NCBI GenBank assembly: GCA_021730905.1
Contig: JAKFYK010000086.1
Coordinates: 1-32,593 of the forward strand
DNA length: 32,593 bases
Source of the DNA: Betaproteobacteria bacterium
GTDB lineage: Bacteria; Pseudomonadota; Gammaproteobacteria; Burkholderiales; SG8-41
Reading direction: 5' to 3'
This document shows, in pieces, positions 21,699 to 31,060 of the stretch. A program made the position numbers and the translations under genes. The notes beneath the pieces are model-generated. The model was given only the letters and a program-made list of their open reading frames with translations, made no database searches and had not been told where the DNA came from. Position 1 is the first letter of the stretch, and the number at the start of each line of letters is the position of its first letter.

Positions 21699-22514
21699 TT
21701 ATATGATTTTCTTGCGGATATAAGTCACCGCCACCTCGGCGGCAATCACCACCCCAAGGATGGCCAGCAATATCATCGCCACGCGCGTCCACTGAAACAG
21801 GTTCAGCGCATTGTCGAGCGCCATGCCCACACCGCCTGCCCCGACCAAACCGAGTACGATGGATTCGCGCACGTTGATGTCCCAGCGAAACAACACCAGC
21901 GACCAGAACGCCGGCACCACCTGCGGCCAGTAGCCGAAACTGATGACGCTGGCGCCCGGTGCGCCCGCCGCGCGCAGCGCTTCAATCGGGCCCGGGCTGG
22001 TATTTTCAAGCGCCTCGGAAAACAGACGCCCGACGAATCCAATCGAGTGAAACGCAATGGCCAGCGTGCCAGCCAGCGCGCCTGGCCCGAACACGGCGAC
22101 AAAAAACAGCGCGAATACCAGCGTGTTGATCGAGCGCGTGGAGATCAGCACCAGCCGCGCCAGCCAGTTGAGCCACGGCCACGGCGTGACGTTGCGTGCC
22201 GCGAGAAATCCGAACGGCAGTGCCATCGCCACGCCCAGCACCGTGCCGACCGTGGCGATATGCAGCGAATCAAGGAGTGCCGCGTGTATCTCTTGCGGAT
22301 ACGACGCAACATCCGGCGGCCACATGCGCTTCAGAAGATCGATGATCTGTTCCGGCGCATCGATTATGAAGTCGGGAATGACTTCCACCGTACGTACCGA
22401 CAACACCACCGCGGCAACAATAGCGACGTACACCACGAAACGCGCAAGTCGTTCGCCCATCGAGTAGCGTTTCCATTCACGGTCCATCACCGCTACGGCG
22501 CCGGTGGTACTCAT
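21699..22514 (-). CDS. phnE: Phosphonate/phosphite ABC transporter permease (PhnE family)
   Basis: A 271-residue inner-membrane permease with about six hydrophobic helices and the cytoplasmic EAA-type loop EALRAAGAPGASVISFGYWPQ (about 180-200). PhnE signatures include VRESIVLGLVGAGGVGMALD near the C-terminus. The ATG at 22514 overlaps the TGA of the preceding permease gene (ATGA). It is the last gene of a phnD-C-E-E operon; the two permeases probably form a heterodimer. It ends 22 nt from the convergent carboxypeptidase gene. Confidence 0.88.
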   Translation of the reverse strand: MSTTGAVAVMDREWKRYSMGERLARFVVYVAIVAAVVLSVRTVEVIPDFIIDAPEQIIDLLKRMWPPDVASYPQEIHAALLDSLHIATVGTVLGVAMALPFGFLAARNVTPWPWLNWLARLVLISTRSINTLVFALFFVAVFGPGALAGTLAIAFHSIGFVGRLFSEALENTSPGPIEALRAAGAPGASVISFGYWPQVVPAFWSLVLFRWDINVRESIVLGLVGAGGVGMALDNALNLFQWTRVAMILLAILGVVIAAEVAVTYIRKKII

Positions 22515-23314
22515 GCGCGAAACACCTTTTTCACCGCGTTGGTCAGTATTTCGCCGACGATAATCATGCCGATGATGGAAAGGATGATCGCGCACACGAA
22601 GTCATAGTCGAAACGCTGAAACGCTGCGAACAGCGTGCCGCCGATGCCGCCCGCGCCGACAATGCCCACCATCGTCGAATTGCGCAGATTGGAATCGAGT
22701 TCATACGAGGCAAAACCAATGAAGCGCGAAAATACCTGCGGCAGCACGCCAAACGCGATCACGCTCATGAACGGTGCGCCGGTCGCGCGCACAGCTTCGA
22801 CTTGCTTCAGTGAAATTTCCTCGATGGCTTCGGTGAACAGTTTGCCCAGAAAACCCAGTGACGCCACGGTCAAAGCAAGTATCCCCGCCAGCGCGCCGAA
22901 GCCCACCGCCTTCACGAACAGAATCGCGATGATCACCGGGTGAAACGAGCGGCAGACGACCATCAGCAGACGCGCAGGCCAGGTCACCCACGTCGGCATC
23001 AGATTGCGCGCGGCCAGTAAACTCACTGGCAGCGAGATCAGCAGCCCCAGCACCGAAGCGAGTATCGCGATTTCGAGACTTTCCTTAAGCCCCTTCAGCA
23101 GCAGTTCCCAGCGGTGAAAATCGGGCGGAAACAGTTTGGTGAGAAATTTGTAGCCGTAGTCCAGTCCGGCGACAAAGCGCGCGGGCGTGATTTCGAGATG
23201 GGAAAGCGCGTACGCAAAATAAATTGCAAATACCAGCCATGCGAGCCGCGCCGGCCAGTTTGCCGGCCGTATCGCCGCGCGCACTATGAGAGTGCTGTCA
23301 ACCGTCGTCGCCAT
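22511..23314 (-). CDS. phnE: Phosphonate/phosphite ABC transporter permease (PhnE family)
   Basis: A 267-residue permease with several transmembrane helices. The EAA-type loop reads [23 protein letters not shown] (about 170-192), followed by [19 protein letters not shown], typical of PhnE. The ATG at 23314 lies inside the end of phnC (17-nt overlap), implying coupled translation; an in-frame extension to 23359 is not needed. It pairs with the second permease encoded downstream. Confidence 0.88.
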   Translation of the reverse strand: MATTVDSTLIVRAAIRPANWPARLAWLVFAIYFAYALSHLEITPARFVAGLDYGYKFLTKLFPPDFHRWELLLKGLKESLEIAILASVLGLLISLPVSLLAARNLMPTWVTWPARLLMVVCRSFHPVIIAILFVKAVGFGALAGILALTVASLGFLGKLFTEAIEEISLKQVEAVRATGAPFMSVIAFGVLPQVFSRFIGFASYELDSNLRNSTMVGIVGAGGIGGTLFAAFQRFDYDFVCAIILSIIGMIIVGEILTNAVKKVFRA

Positions 23315-24113
23315 CGAGCCAGCTTTCGCCACCGTAGATCTGTTTGAGATAGCTATCACTCAACGCATCGGGTGCGCCGTCGAACACCACCGCGCCACCG
23401 GAGAGGCCCACGATGCGCGTGGCAAAGCGTCGCGCGAGTTCGACGTTGTGGATATTGACGATAGCCGGGATGCCGCGCTCATTCGACAAATCCCGCATCA
23501 AGGTCATGATTTCAACCGAGGTCTTGGGATCAAGCGAAGAGGTCGGTTCGTCAGCCAGCAGCAGCTTGGGGCGCTGCATCAGCGCACGCGCAATGCCCAC
23601 GCGCTGGCGCTGCCCGCCGGAGAGTGCATCGGCGCGCGCATGCACGTGCGCTGTCAGCCCTACCGTCTCCAGCAGCGCGTAGGCGTCGTTGATGTCCGAT
23701 GGCGGAAAGCGCCGCAACCACGCCTTGAGCGGCGAAACATAGCCCAGCCGCCCGGACAGCACATTTTCCATCACGGTCAGGCGCTCGACGAGGTTGTATT
23801 CCTGAAACACCATGCCGATCTGCCGGCGCGCGGCGCGCAGTTCACCGCGATTGAGCGTAACGAGATTGCGTCCTTCGAAAATAATTTCGCCGCCGGTCGG
23901 TTCGACCAGCCGGTTGATACAGCGGATCAGCGTGGACTTGCCGGTACCCGATGGGCCGATGATCGCCGTAATGCCGTTTGACGCGATGTCCAGCGTGATG
24001 CCATTGAGCACGGGTTTGCCGCGCACATAGGCTTTCACCAAACCACGGATGGCAAGCGCAGCGGTGGTTTCGTTACCCGCGCCGGGCGGCACGTGGGTGG
24101 TGTTCTCGGGCAA
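23298..24113 (-). CDS. phnC: Phosphonate ABC transporter ATP-binding protein (PhnC)
   Basis: A 271-residue ABC ATPase with Walker A GPSGTGKS (53-60), Q-loop Gln104 in [14 protein letters not shown], signature [15 protein letters not shown] (164-178), Walker B LLLADEP (184-190) and the switch His in IVNIHNVEL. The FQEYNL and LSGRLGY segments are characteristic of PhnC. The start is a TTG with CGAGG about 8 nt upstream. It follows phnD after a 90-nt gap holding a strong hairpin. Confidence 0.92.
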   Translation of the reverse strand: MPENTTHVPPGAGNETTAALAIRGLVKAYVRGKPVLNGITLDIASNGITAIIGPSGTGKSTLIRCINRLVEPTGGEIIFEGRNLVTLNRGELRAARRQIGMVFQEYNLVERLTVMENVLSGRLGYVSPLKAWLRRFPPSDINDAYALLETVGLTAHVHARADALSGGQRQRVGIARALMQRPKLLLADEPTSSLDPKTSVEIMTLMRDLSNERGIPAIVNIHNVELARRFATRIVGLSGGAVVFDGAPDALSDSYLKQIYGGESWLDGDDG

Positions 24114-24157
24114 CGCCGAACCTCGTCAGGTACTACCGGGCTTAAGTGATACGAGGA

Positions 24158-24187
24158 GGGCCGGGATCTTCATAGGCATCCCGGCCC
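24158..24187 (-). repeat. phnD-phnC intergenic stem-loop
   Basis: GGGCCGGGAT and ATCCCGGCCC pair perfectly over 10 bp around a 10-nt loop, between phnD and phnC. No T-tract follows on the transcribed strand. Such hairpins after binding-protein genes usually stabilise the upstream message and lower downstream expression, giving excess receptor over transporter. Confidence 0.7.
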
Positions 24188-24203
24188 GTATGAACTATAT
24201 GGA

Positions 24204-25244
24204 CTATTTCTTCTGCGCTTTTGCAGCCAAAGCTTCCGCTTCTTTTTTCTTCAGGTTGTCAAAGGCGGCACTGTTGAATTTCTCACCACTGCCTTCGGCG
24301 ACTTTGCGCACGATAGCCCAGTCTTTTTGATAGGTAATCGGAAAAAAGCGGTCGGCACCATCGAATGCTTTCCGCATCTCGGCGGGGAAACGATAATCGT
24401 AAAAACATTTGACCATGGTATCGCGCAGTTTCGGCTCAAGATCATGTGCGTAGGCGAAGGACGACGTGGGAAACATCTCGCTGCGCCAGATGATGCGGAA
24501 ATCATCTTCCTTGATTTGCCCGCGCGTGGCCATGCGTTTAAACACGTCGGAGGCCACCGGCGCGGCATCATAGTCACCGGTGCCGACACCCGTGACGGAA
24601 TTGTCGTGCTTGCCGGAGTACAGCACCTTGTAGTCCTGGTCGGGGGTCAGACCCAATGCGGGGAACAACGCGCGCGGCGCGAGATTGCCGGAGTTGGACG
24701 ACGGCTGTACATGCGCGACTTTCTTACCCTTGAGGTCGGCTATTTTCTGATAAGGACTGTCTTTCTTGACGATCATGATCAGGTTGTAGCCCTGCAACTC
24801 TTTCTCGCCGCCCTTCACCGCAAACGGTATCGCGCCCGCCAGATTGACCGCGTAGTTGGTGGGACCCGTTGAAAAGCCGCCCACATGCAGGCGGCCCGAG
24901 CGCATCGCCTCGATCTCGGCGGCGTTGGACTGCACCTGATAGAACACCACGCGTTTGCCGGTACATTTTCCGAGGTAATCAGTAAACGGCTTGAAAATGT
25001 TCTCGTAAACAGCGGGGTCTTCAACCGGCGTATAGGTAAACACCAGCGTCGATGGATTCTTGTAGCGCTTCGCATCTTTGGGCGGATCGGCGACGAGATC
25101 CTTGTTTTCGTCGCAATACAGTGCATCCAGTTCACCGCGATTCTTGCAATCAGTTTGCGCATAAGCCGATTGCACGGCAAAACCCAACACCAAACTGCAG
25201 AGCGTGGTCAGCGCGCTCCACCAGATATTTTTGTGCGTATTCAT
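24204..25244 (-). CDS. phnD: Phosphonate/phosphite ABC transporter substrate-binding protein (PhnD family)
   Basis: A 346-residue periplasmic receptor with a signal peptide (about 1-29, ending SAYA). Family features are LVFTYTPVEDPAVYENIFKPFTDYLG (about 67-92), AAEIEAMRSGRLHVGGFSTGPTNYAVN and the HVQPSSNSGN ligand loop. A Cys-containing insert (DCKNRGELDALYCDENKD, about 32-49) after the signal peptide is unusual and may form a disulfide. AGGAG lies 9 nt before the ATG. The ligand could be a phosphonate, phosphite or phosphate ester; no C-P lyase or phosphonatase genes are in the window. Confidence 0.9.
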   Translation of the reverse strand: MNTHKNIWWSALTTLCSLVLGFAVQSAYAQTDCKNRGELDALYCDENKDLVADPPKDAKRYKNPSTLVFTYTPVEDPAVYENIFKPFTDYLGKCTGKRVVFYQVQSNAAEIEAMRSGRLHVGGFSTGPTNYAVNLAGAIPFAVKGGEKELQGYNLIMIVKKDSPYQKIADLKGKKVAHVQPSSNSGNLAPRALFPALGLTPDQDYKVLYSGKHDNSVTGVGTGDYDAAPVASDVFKRMATRGQIKEDDFRIIWRSEMFPTSSFAYAHDLEPKLRDTMVKCFYDYRFPAEMRKAFDGADRFFPITYQKDWAIVRKVAEGSGEKFNSAAFDNLKKKEAEALAAKAQKK

Positions 25245-25641
25245 AAAGCATCACTCCTGAAAACAGTGAATTTTAAAAGCCATTGAGCCGATTGCGCACG
25301 ATCACACCGATACACACATTTGCGCGAAACCGATTTAATAGTATCCAACGATGCATTGCAGCCAACCGCACACGAGAGTGTACGGTAAATGCGGCCTGAA
25401 AAATTACCGATAACCTTCGGATGCTTGCCCTGAGACCTCTCGAACCCGCTTATCCTTGCCAAAATAGCTAGTCAGCGTGCGCTAACTATCGCGTCTTCAC
25501 AATTAGATTTTTTAATAATGCAACCACATGTTTTTAAACAATTTTTTTACTATATCCTGCGAGCGAAAAAAATTTGTACCTTGCCCGCGCCTTATGGATT
25601 GGGTATCTTTAGCCCCCTGCTGACCGCCGATTGTGCAGTCG
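25245..25641. other. Intergenic region upstream of phnD
   Basis: No gene is supported. On the minus strand TTGGCT, a 16-bp spacer and TACTAT (ending at about 25338) make a weak candidate promoter for phnD. A very AT-rich stretch (about 25501-25560) contains the 18-bp inverted copy of the repeat found at 20381-20398. No recognisable Pho box was seen. Confidence 0.5.
25529..25546 (+). repeat. AT-rich dispersed motif, copy H (partial)
   Basis: TGTTTTTAAACAATTTTT is the exact reverse complement of 20381-20398 over 18 bp. It has the GTTTTTAA half of the consensus but not the AAGTATTT half. Confidence 0.5.
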
Positions 25642-25971
25642 CTACGGTCTGCTGGCCATAGGAAATGGCCACGCGCCGGGCACGGCAACCGGTTTGGGCA
25701 TTGCAGGCACTGGAGTTGTTGTAACGGGCTTGAGTGCCGTGCGATGCTGGACGGCAGGTTTAGCTGTTTTTTTCTTTGCTGCTTTTCTTACAGCCGGCTT
25801 TTTAGCCGGCTTTTTTTTGGCCGCCTTAGTGCCCCTGGCGACAGTCTTGCGGCTGACCACAGATTTTCGCGCTGCGGGTTTTTTTGCTGTTTTTGCAGCC
25901 GCTTTTTTCTTGCGGGCCGGCGTTTTGCGTGATGATTTTTTCTTCGCCGCCTTTTTCTTTGCTTTTGCCAT
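25642..25971 (-). CDS. Histone H1-like Lys/Ala-rich DNA-binding protein
   Basis: A 109-residue, extremely basic protein. Residues 1-75 are tandem-like Lys/Ala/Pro repeats of KKA, RK and AKK units (for example KKSSRKTPARKKKAAAKTAK). This is the composition of bacterial histone H1-like proteins such as the C-terminal regions of AlgP or HctB. The C-terminus (about 76-109) is Pro/Val-rich and neutral. A nucleoid-associated role is expected. The ATG has CGGAGG 6 nt upstream. It lies 78 nt downstream of the DUF2442 gene on the same strand. Confidence 0.85.
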   Translation of the reverse strand: MAKAKKKAAKKKSSRKTPARKKKAAAKTAKKPAARKSVVSRKTVARGTKAAKKKPAKKPAVRKAAKKKTAKPAVQHRTALKPVTTTPVPAMPKPVAVPGAWPFPMASRP

Positions 25972-26049
25972 GACTACCTCCGATTGCGTGTACGATTCAG
26001 GCTACTGGCACCGGGAGATCGCTGGTAGATTCTACCCCTACTTCCTGCA

Positions 26050-26355
26050 TTAATGCAGCGGCACGCCGCCCTTGCTTGCGAGATTGCGGTATAGCACATC
26101 AGGGTCCAGATGCACCCCCCCCTCCCATATCACCGCGTGGGAAATGGGATCGACCACGACCTTGAAAAAATCGCTTTCATCGACTTGCGCGCCGAAAGCC
26201 GCCGTGGTCATCAGATCGCCAAGGTAGACACGGCCTTCCACACCATCGTCAAAGCGCAGCCATAGCATGTAATCGCGCTCCGCCCGTAGTTCCATCACGG
26301 TGCGCAGCCCCGCCCTGCGGCTACGATAGCGCCGGTTTTTCAGACTGTATGCCAT
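26050..26355 (-). CDS. DUF2442 family protein
   Basis: A 101-residue protein of the DUF2442 type, recognised from YMLWLRFDDGVEGRVYLGDL (about 29-48), FFKVVVDPISHAVIWEGGVHLDPDVLY (about 63-89). Such proteins are often encoded alone or beside DUF4160 toxin-like partners. No partner is present here, and the N-terminus is an unusual Arg-rich stretch (NRRYRSRRAGLR). The ATG follows an ideal AGGAGG. Function unknown. Confidence 0.8.
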   Translation of the reverse strand: MAYSLKNRRYRSRRAGLRTVMELRAERDYMLWLRFDDGVEGRVYLGDLMTTAAFGAQVDESDFFKVVVDPISHAVIWEGGVHLDPDVLYRNLASKGGVPLH

Positions 26356-26399
26356 GGGATCGACCTCCTGGTTGATTGCATTTCACAAAGCGTGGTGCC

Positions 26400-26455
26400 A
26401 AAAAAAACCGGCGGCGACACCCCACCGCACATCGTGCGGGAGGTGGCGCCGCCGG
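26400..26455 (-). terminator. Intrinsic terminator after nrdB
   Basis: CCGGCGGCG (26408-26416) pairs with CGCCGCCGG (26447-26455), with an inner CGCAC/GTGCG stem. On the minus strand this is followed by a run of eight T (26407-26400). It ends the nrdAB transcript before the DUF2442 gene. Confidence 0.92.
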
Positions 26456-26474
26456 AATTCTGGCATGAAAAGGT

Positions 26475-27656
26475 CTAATCCCAGCTCAGCGCTCCACCCG
26501 TCTGGTATTCCGTGACACGAGTCTCGAAGAAGTTCTTTTCCTTCTTAAGATCGATCATCTCCGCCATCCACGGGAACGGATTGGTCGCCCCCTCGAACAG
26601 TGTATCCAGACCTATTTGCTGGGCACGCCGGTTCGCAATAAAGCGCAGATACTCCTTGAACATGGCTGCGTTCAACCCAAGCACCCCGCGCGGCATGGTG
26701 TCCTCCGCGTAACGAAACTCGAGTTCGACGCCTTTTTTGAACAACTCGCGGATCTCGTCGCGGAATTCCGGCGTCCACAGATGCGGATTTTCAAGCTTGA
26801 TGGTGTTGATGACGTCAATACCGAAATTGCAGTGCATTGACTCGTCGCGCAGGATGTATTGGTACTGCTCGGCCGCGCCCGTCATCTTGTTCTGACGGCC
26901 CAGGGCGAGAATCTGCGTGAAGCCGACATAGAAGAACAACCCCTCCATCAGGCACGCAAACACGATCAGGCTTTTGAGCAGCGCCTGGTCCGCTTCCAGC
27001 GTACCGGTTTTGAATAGCGGATTGGTCAGCGTATCGATGAACGGAATCAGGAATTCGTCCTTGGCTCGGATCGAGGCGATCTCATGATAGGCATTGAACA
27101 CCTCACCCTCGTTCAGTCCCAGACTCTCGACGATGTATTGATAGGCATGCGTATGGATCGCCTCTTCAAACGCTTGCCGCAGCAGGTACTGCCGGCATTC
27201 CGGCGCCGTGATATGGCGATACGTGCCGAGCACGATATTGTTTGCCGCCAGCGAGTCGGCAGTAACAAAGAAGCCCAGGTTACGCATGACCAGGCGGCGC
27301 TCATCATCGGTCAGGCCGTTGGGGTTTTTCCATAACTCAATGTCACGGCTCATCTGGATTTCCTGCGGCATCCAGTGGTTGGCACAGGCCGAGAGATACT
27401 TTTCCCACGCCCATTTGTACTTGAACGGCACCAGTTGATTGACGTCGGTCTGGCCGTTGATGATGCGCTTGTCGGCGACGTTAACGCGGCGCATCTTGCC
27501 CGTATCGGACAGCGCGCCCGGCTGCGGCCACACGGGACGCGTAACATGATGAGCCACGCCATCAGGCACCACGTGTTGCAGGCCCGCTTGCAGACCCGAC
27601 GGCAACCCCAATCCTGCACCTGCACCTGCAGGCACTGCATCTTCAAACTGCAACAT
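26475..27656 (-). CDS. nrdB: Class Ia ribonucleotide reductase, beta subunit
   Basis: The 393-residue radical-generating subunit. Iron ligands fit the class Ia spacing of the Escherichia coli protein: Asp134, Glu165, His168, Glu238, Glu272 and His275, with the radical tyrosine Tyr172 four residues after His168 (EEAIHTHAY). It works with NrdA to reduce ribonucleotides to deoxyribonucleotides in the cytoplasm. The N-terminal ~55 residues are a Gly/Pro-rich extension before the conserved [22 protein letters not shown] lies 6-7 nt before the ATG. It is 139 nt downstream of nrdA in the same operon. Confidence 0.96.
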   Translation of the reverse strand: MLQFEDAVPAGAGAGLGLPSGLQAGLQHVVPDGVAHHVTRPVWPQPGALSDTGKMRRVNVADKRIINGQTDVNQLVPFKYKWAWEKYLSACANHWMPQEIQMSRDIELWKNPNGLTDDERRLVMRNLGFFVTADSLAANNIVLGTYRHITAPECRQYLLRQAFEEAIHTHAYQYIVESLGLNEGEVFNAYHEIASIRAKDEFLIPFIDTLTNPLFKTGTLEADQALLKSLIVFACLMEGLFFYVGFTQILALGRQNKMTGAAEQYQYILRDESMHCNFGIDVINTIKLENPHLWTPEFRDEIRELFKKGVELEFRYAEDTMPRGVLGLNAAMFKEYLRFIANRRAQQIGLDTLFEGATNPFPWMAEMIDLKKEKNFFETRVTEYQTGGALSWD

Positions 27657-27795
27657 CTTCAGTCTCCTTTATTGGCGTTTTGGGTGGACACTATGCGGTG
27701 CGGCGGCTGCGACTTTATTGACCTGTATGGGTGTCGCGGCTATTCGCACCGTTACTGCTAACCCTGAGCGTTTGTTCTATTCGATTCCGGCAGCG

Positions 27796-30663
27796 TTATT
27801 GACACGCCTCACAATCCGGATTGTCGATGGCACAAAATTTGGCGTCGGTAGCCGGCGCGGTAAGCCCGCCGTCCGAGTTCACGGCGTTGAGCTGGCCCGC
27901 GCGCCCCGTGGATTTCTCCGCCGAGGTCGCGCCCAGCGTGCGCAGGTAATAGGTGGTTTTCAGGCCGCGCAGCCACGCCAGTTTGTAAGTGTCATCGAGT
28001 TTCTTGCCCGAGGCGCCCGCCATATAAATATTGAGCGATTGCGACTGATCCACCCACTTCTGACGGCGCGCCGCGCACTCGACCAGCCACTTAGGCTCGA
28101 TCTCGAACGCCGTCGCGTAGAGATTGCGCACGTCGGGCGGAATGCGGTCGATCTTCGCCAGCGAACCGTCGAAGTATTTGAGATCGGCGATCATCACCTC
28201 GTCCCACAAATTCAATTTCTTAAGGTCACGCACCAAAAACTCATTGACTACCGTGAATTCGCCCGACAGGTTCGATTTCACATAGAGATTCTGGTAGGTC
28301 GGCTCGATGCACTGCGACAGGCCAGTGATGTTGGCAATGGTGGCAGTGGGCGCGATCGCGATGCAGTTCGAGTTGCGCATGCCCACTTGCTTGATGCGTT
28401 TGCGCAGTCCCTCCCAATCGAGCGTGGATGAATTATCGCAATCAACGTAACCGCCGCGCTCATCCGCAAGCAGTTTTAGCGTATCGGGCGGCAGTATGCC
28501 GCGGTCCCACAGCGAGTTCTTGAACGTCGAGTAAGGGCCGCGCTCTTCAGCAAGATCCGTAGACGCGCGATACGCGGTGTAGCAAATCTGCTCCATCGAG
28601 CGATCAGAGAACTCCACCGCCGCCTGCGATCCGTACGGAATACGCAGCATTTGCAGGCAATCCTGAAAGCCCATGATGCCCAATCCCACCGGACGATGCT
28701 TGAAGTTCGAGTTGCGCGCCTTGTTGACCGAATAGAAATTGAGATCGATCACGTTGTCGAGCATGCGCATCGCCGTGCCCACCGTGCGTTTCAGCTTTTC
28801 CATGTCGAGCCGCCCCGACGCCAGATCAAGATGTGCCGGCATGTTGACCGAGCCGAGGTTACATACGGCAATTTCGTCCGGGCCGGTATTGAGCGTGATC
28901 TCGGTGCAAAGGTTGGAACTGTGAATGACGCCGGTATGCTGCTGCGGCGAGCGCAAATTGCAGGGATCCTTGAAAGTAATCCACGGATGTCCGGTCTCGA
29001 ACAGCATGGTAAGCATCTTGCGCCATAGTTGCGCCGCAGGAATTTTCTTGTAAAGCTTCATTTCGCCGCGCGCGCAGCGGCTCTCGTAGTCAACATAAGC
29101 CTTTTCGAAAGCAATGCCGAATTTGTCATGCAGATCCGGCACATCCGACGGCGAAAACAAGGTCCACTCACCGGCTTCCATCACCCGCTTCATGAACAGG
29201 TCGGGTATCCAGTTGGCGGTGTTCATGTCGTGCGTGCGGCGGCGGTCGTCACCGGTGTTTTTGCGCAGTTCCAGAAACTCTTCGATGTCGAGATGCCAGG
29301 TTTCCAGATACGAGCACACCGCGCCCTTGCGCTTGCCACCCTGATTGACCGCCACAGCGGTGTCGTTCACCACCTTGAGGAAGGGCACCACGCCCTGCGA
29401 CTTGCCGTTGGTGCCCTTGATGTAGGCGCCCATGGCACGCACCGGCGTCCAGTCGTTGCCGATGCCGCCGGCGTATTTTTGCAGCATGGCGTTTTCCTTG
29501 ATGGCCTCGTAGATGCCGTCGAGGTCGTCCGCCACGGTAGTGAGGTAACAGCTTGCCAACTGCGAGCGGCGGGTGCCGGAGTTGAACAGCGTCGGCGTGG
29601 AGCTCATGAAATCAAAAGACGACAGCACGTTGTAGAACTCGATGGCACGCGCTTCGCGGCTGCCTTCGGGCTCGTTTAACGCGAGGCCCATCGCCACGCG
29701 CATGTAGAAAATCTGCGGTAACTCGATGCGCTGGCCGTCGATATGCAGGAAATAGCGGTCATACAAAATCTGCAAGCCGAGATAGGTAAATTTCAGATCG
29801 CGGCTGGCGTCGAGCGCCGCGCCCAACGCTTTCAGGTCATACGCGCCAAGACGTTCATCCAGCAATTCCGCCGTAATACCCTTTTTGACAAACACCGGCA
29901 GGTACTCGGCGTAGCGCGTTTGCATATCCGCCTGTGTCGCCTCCGCACCCAGTGTCTCCATGCGCAGGGTATGCAGCAAGAGCCGCGCGGTCACATAGGT
30001 GTAACTCGGATCCTGCTCGATCAGCGCGCGTGCGGCGAGTATCAGCGATTTGCGCACTTCTTCCATCGGCACGCCATCGTAAAGATCGCGCTGCATGCCC
30101 TGCATTACCTGCTCTGGACTGACCTCGCGTCCCAGCCCTTCGCACGCGCTGGCAGCCAGCGCACTGATGCGGGCGACATCCAGCGGCCTGGCGATGCCAT
30201 TTTCGGTGACATTGATCGTCGGCGGAGCCACCGCTGCCACCGCCTGCTGCGCCTCGCGCTGGCGCGCGCGCTCCCGGGTGCGCTCCTCGCGATAGAGCAC
30301 GTAGGTGCGGGCGGCATGATGTTCGCCGCCACGCATCATGGCCAGCTCGACCTGATCCTGAATGTCTTCGATATGAAAAGTGCCGCCCGACGGCTGACGA
30401 CGCATCAGCGCGTTGACGACGCTGTCGGTAAGCTGGGCTACCAATTCGCGCACGCGCGCGGACGCAGCACCCTGCCCGCCGTTGACCGCGATAAACGCCT
30501 TGGTCATCGCTATAGCTATCTTCGGCGGCTCAAAACCGACCACCGCACCATTTCGTCGGATCACCTTGTATTGCGCATAGACGGCGTCCCGTTCAGACGC
30601 AGCCTCGGCAACCGTGAAGGTCGAAACGGGATCGGACTGAGCGGTTTCGGTTGCCAGTTGCAT
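27796..30663 (-). CDS. nrdA: Class Ia ribonucleotide reductase, alpha subunit
   Basis: The 955-residue catalytic subunit. An N-terminal ATP-cone (about 32-125, KVIRRNGAVVGFEPPKIAIAM) is followed by a second cone-like segment (about 150-240). The catalytic radical site is Cys586 with Glu588 in NLCTEITL. The active-site redox pair is Cys372 (SQLASCYL) and Cys601 (AVCNLGS), and the C-terminal shuttle cysteines are in NPDCEACQ. It is longer than the Escherichia coli enzyme because of the extended N-terminus, as is common in this subgroup. AAGAGGT precedes the ATG. The upstream promoter carries two NrdR-type boxes, so repression by NrdR is likely. Confidence 0.96.
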   Translation of the reverse strand: MQLATETAQSDPVSTFTVAEAASERDAVYAQYKVIRRNGAVVGFEPPKIAIAMTKAFIAVNGGQGAASARVRELVAQLTDSVVNALMRRQPSGGTFHIEDIQDQVELAMMRGGEHHAARTYVLYREERTRERARQREAQQAVAAVAPPTINVTENGIARPLDVARISALAASACEGLGREVSPEQVMQGMQRDLYDGVPMEEVRKSLILAARALIEQDPSYTYVTARLLLHTLRMETLGAEATQADMQTRYAEYLPVFVKKGITAELLDERLGAYDLKALGAALDASRDLKFTYLGLQILYDRYFLHIDGQRIELPQIFYMRVAMGLALNEPEGSREARAIEFYNVLSSFDFMSSTPTLFNSGTRRSQLASCYLTTVADDLDGIYEAIKENAMLQKYAGGIGNDWTPVRAMGAYIKGTNGKSQGVVPFLKVVNDTAVAVNQGGKRKGAVCSYLETWHLDIEEFLELRKNTGDDRRRTHDMNTANWIPDLFMKRVMEAGEWTLFSPSDVPDLHDKFGIAFEKAYVDYESRCARGEMKLYKKIPAAQLWRKMLTMLFETGHPWITFKDPCNLRSPQQHTGVIHSSNLCTEITLNTGPDEIAVCNLGSVNMPAHLDLASGRLDMEKLKRTVGTAMRMLDNVIDLNFYSVNKARNSNFKHRPVGLGIMGFQDCLQMLRIPYGSQAAVEFSDRSMEQICYTAYRASTDLAEERGPYSTFKNSLWDRGILPPDTLKLLADERGGYVDCDNSSTLDWEGLRKRIKQVGMRNSNCIAIAPTATIANITGLSQCIEPTYQNLYVKSNLSGEFTVVNEFLVRDLKKLNLWDEVMIADLKYFDGSLAKIDRIPPDVRNLYATAFEIEPKWLVECAARRQKWVDQSQSLNIYMAGASGKKLDDTYKLAWLRGLKTTYYLRTLGATSAEKSTGRAGQLNAVNSDGGLTAPATDAKFCAIDNPDCEACQ

Positions 30664-30744
30664 AGGTGACCTCTTGATAGTTATAGGTTTTTTAAGTTAC
30701 GCGCTCGATTACACGCAGTCGCGCCGCCCCTCCGCTGTAACCGC

Positions 30745-30774
30745 ACCATAGACCACTACATGTTGTGGTTTCAA
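30745..30774 (-). promoter_or_regulatory. nrdA promoter with NrdR box in the spacer
   Basis: On the minus strand TTGAAA (-35, 30774-30769) and TATGGT (-10, 30750-30745) are 18 bp apart. The 16-bp palindrome CCACTACATGTTGTGG (30753-30768) fills the spacer. It matches the conserved core C-W-A-N-A-T-N-T-W-G of NrdR boxes (consensus about acaCwAtATaTwGtgt). Confidence 0.65.
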
Positions 30775-30783
30775 CCGGATTTC

Positions 30784-30799
30784 CAACGAATTCTAGTGG
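30784..30799 (-). promoter_or_regulatory. Second, weaker NrdR-like box
   Basis: CAACGAATTCTAGTGG starts exactly 31 bp from the first box, about three helical turns, which is the usual spacing of paired NrdR boxes. The core match is partial, so this assignment leans on the spacing. Confidence 0.5.
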
Positions 30800-31060
30800 C
30801 GGGGTTTTGATAACGCAACAGGTTTTTACGGTTTTCTGAAAAGCTCTTGAAAAACAGCAAGAACCAGCGCTAACAGACGGATTCATTGCACAAATTTTAG
30901 GCAATTAATTGACTTGCTTTGCGCCCTAAAACGGTGCGTGGGTGAAAATCTGATGAAATATCCATCATTGGCTTGTCACGACGGAGAATGAAGCAGAGTG
31001 GAGCTGGCTGTCCGCATGGCAAAGGCTTAACAACCGCCATCCGCCCGCGCTCACTCAAAA
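30800..31060. other. Intergenic region between nrdA and ampD
   Basis: No gene is supported on either strand. It holds the upstream part of the nrdA promoter region and ends at AT motif copy F. No further conserved element was recognised. Confidence 0.5.

Noticed and set aside
25631..26053. + strand frame rich in Phe/Ala opposite the histone-like gene
   Set aside because: The apparent hydrophobic protein is the mirror of Lys/Ala codons (AAA/GCC read as TTT/GGC) of the histone H1-like gene, which has an ideal ribosome-binding site.
29743..30669. Long open frame (308 codons) on the + strand opposite nrdA
   Set aside because: It is antisense to a certain nrdA gene, has Arg/His-rich composition typical of shadow frames in GC-rich DNA, and shows no domain.
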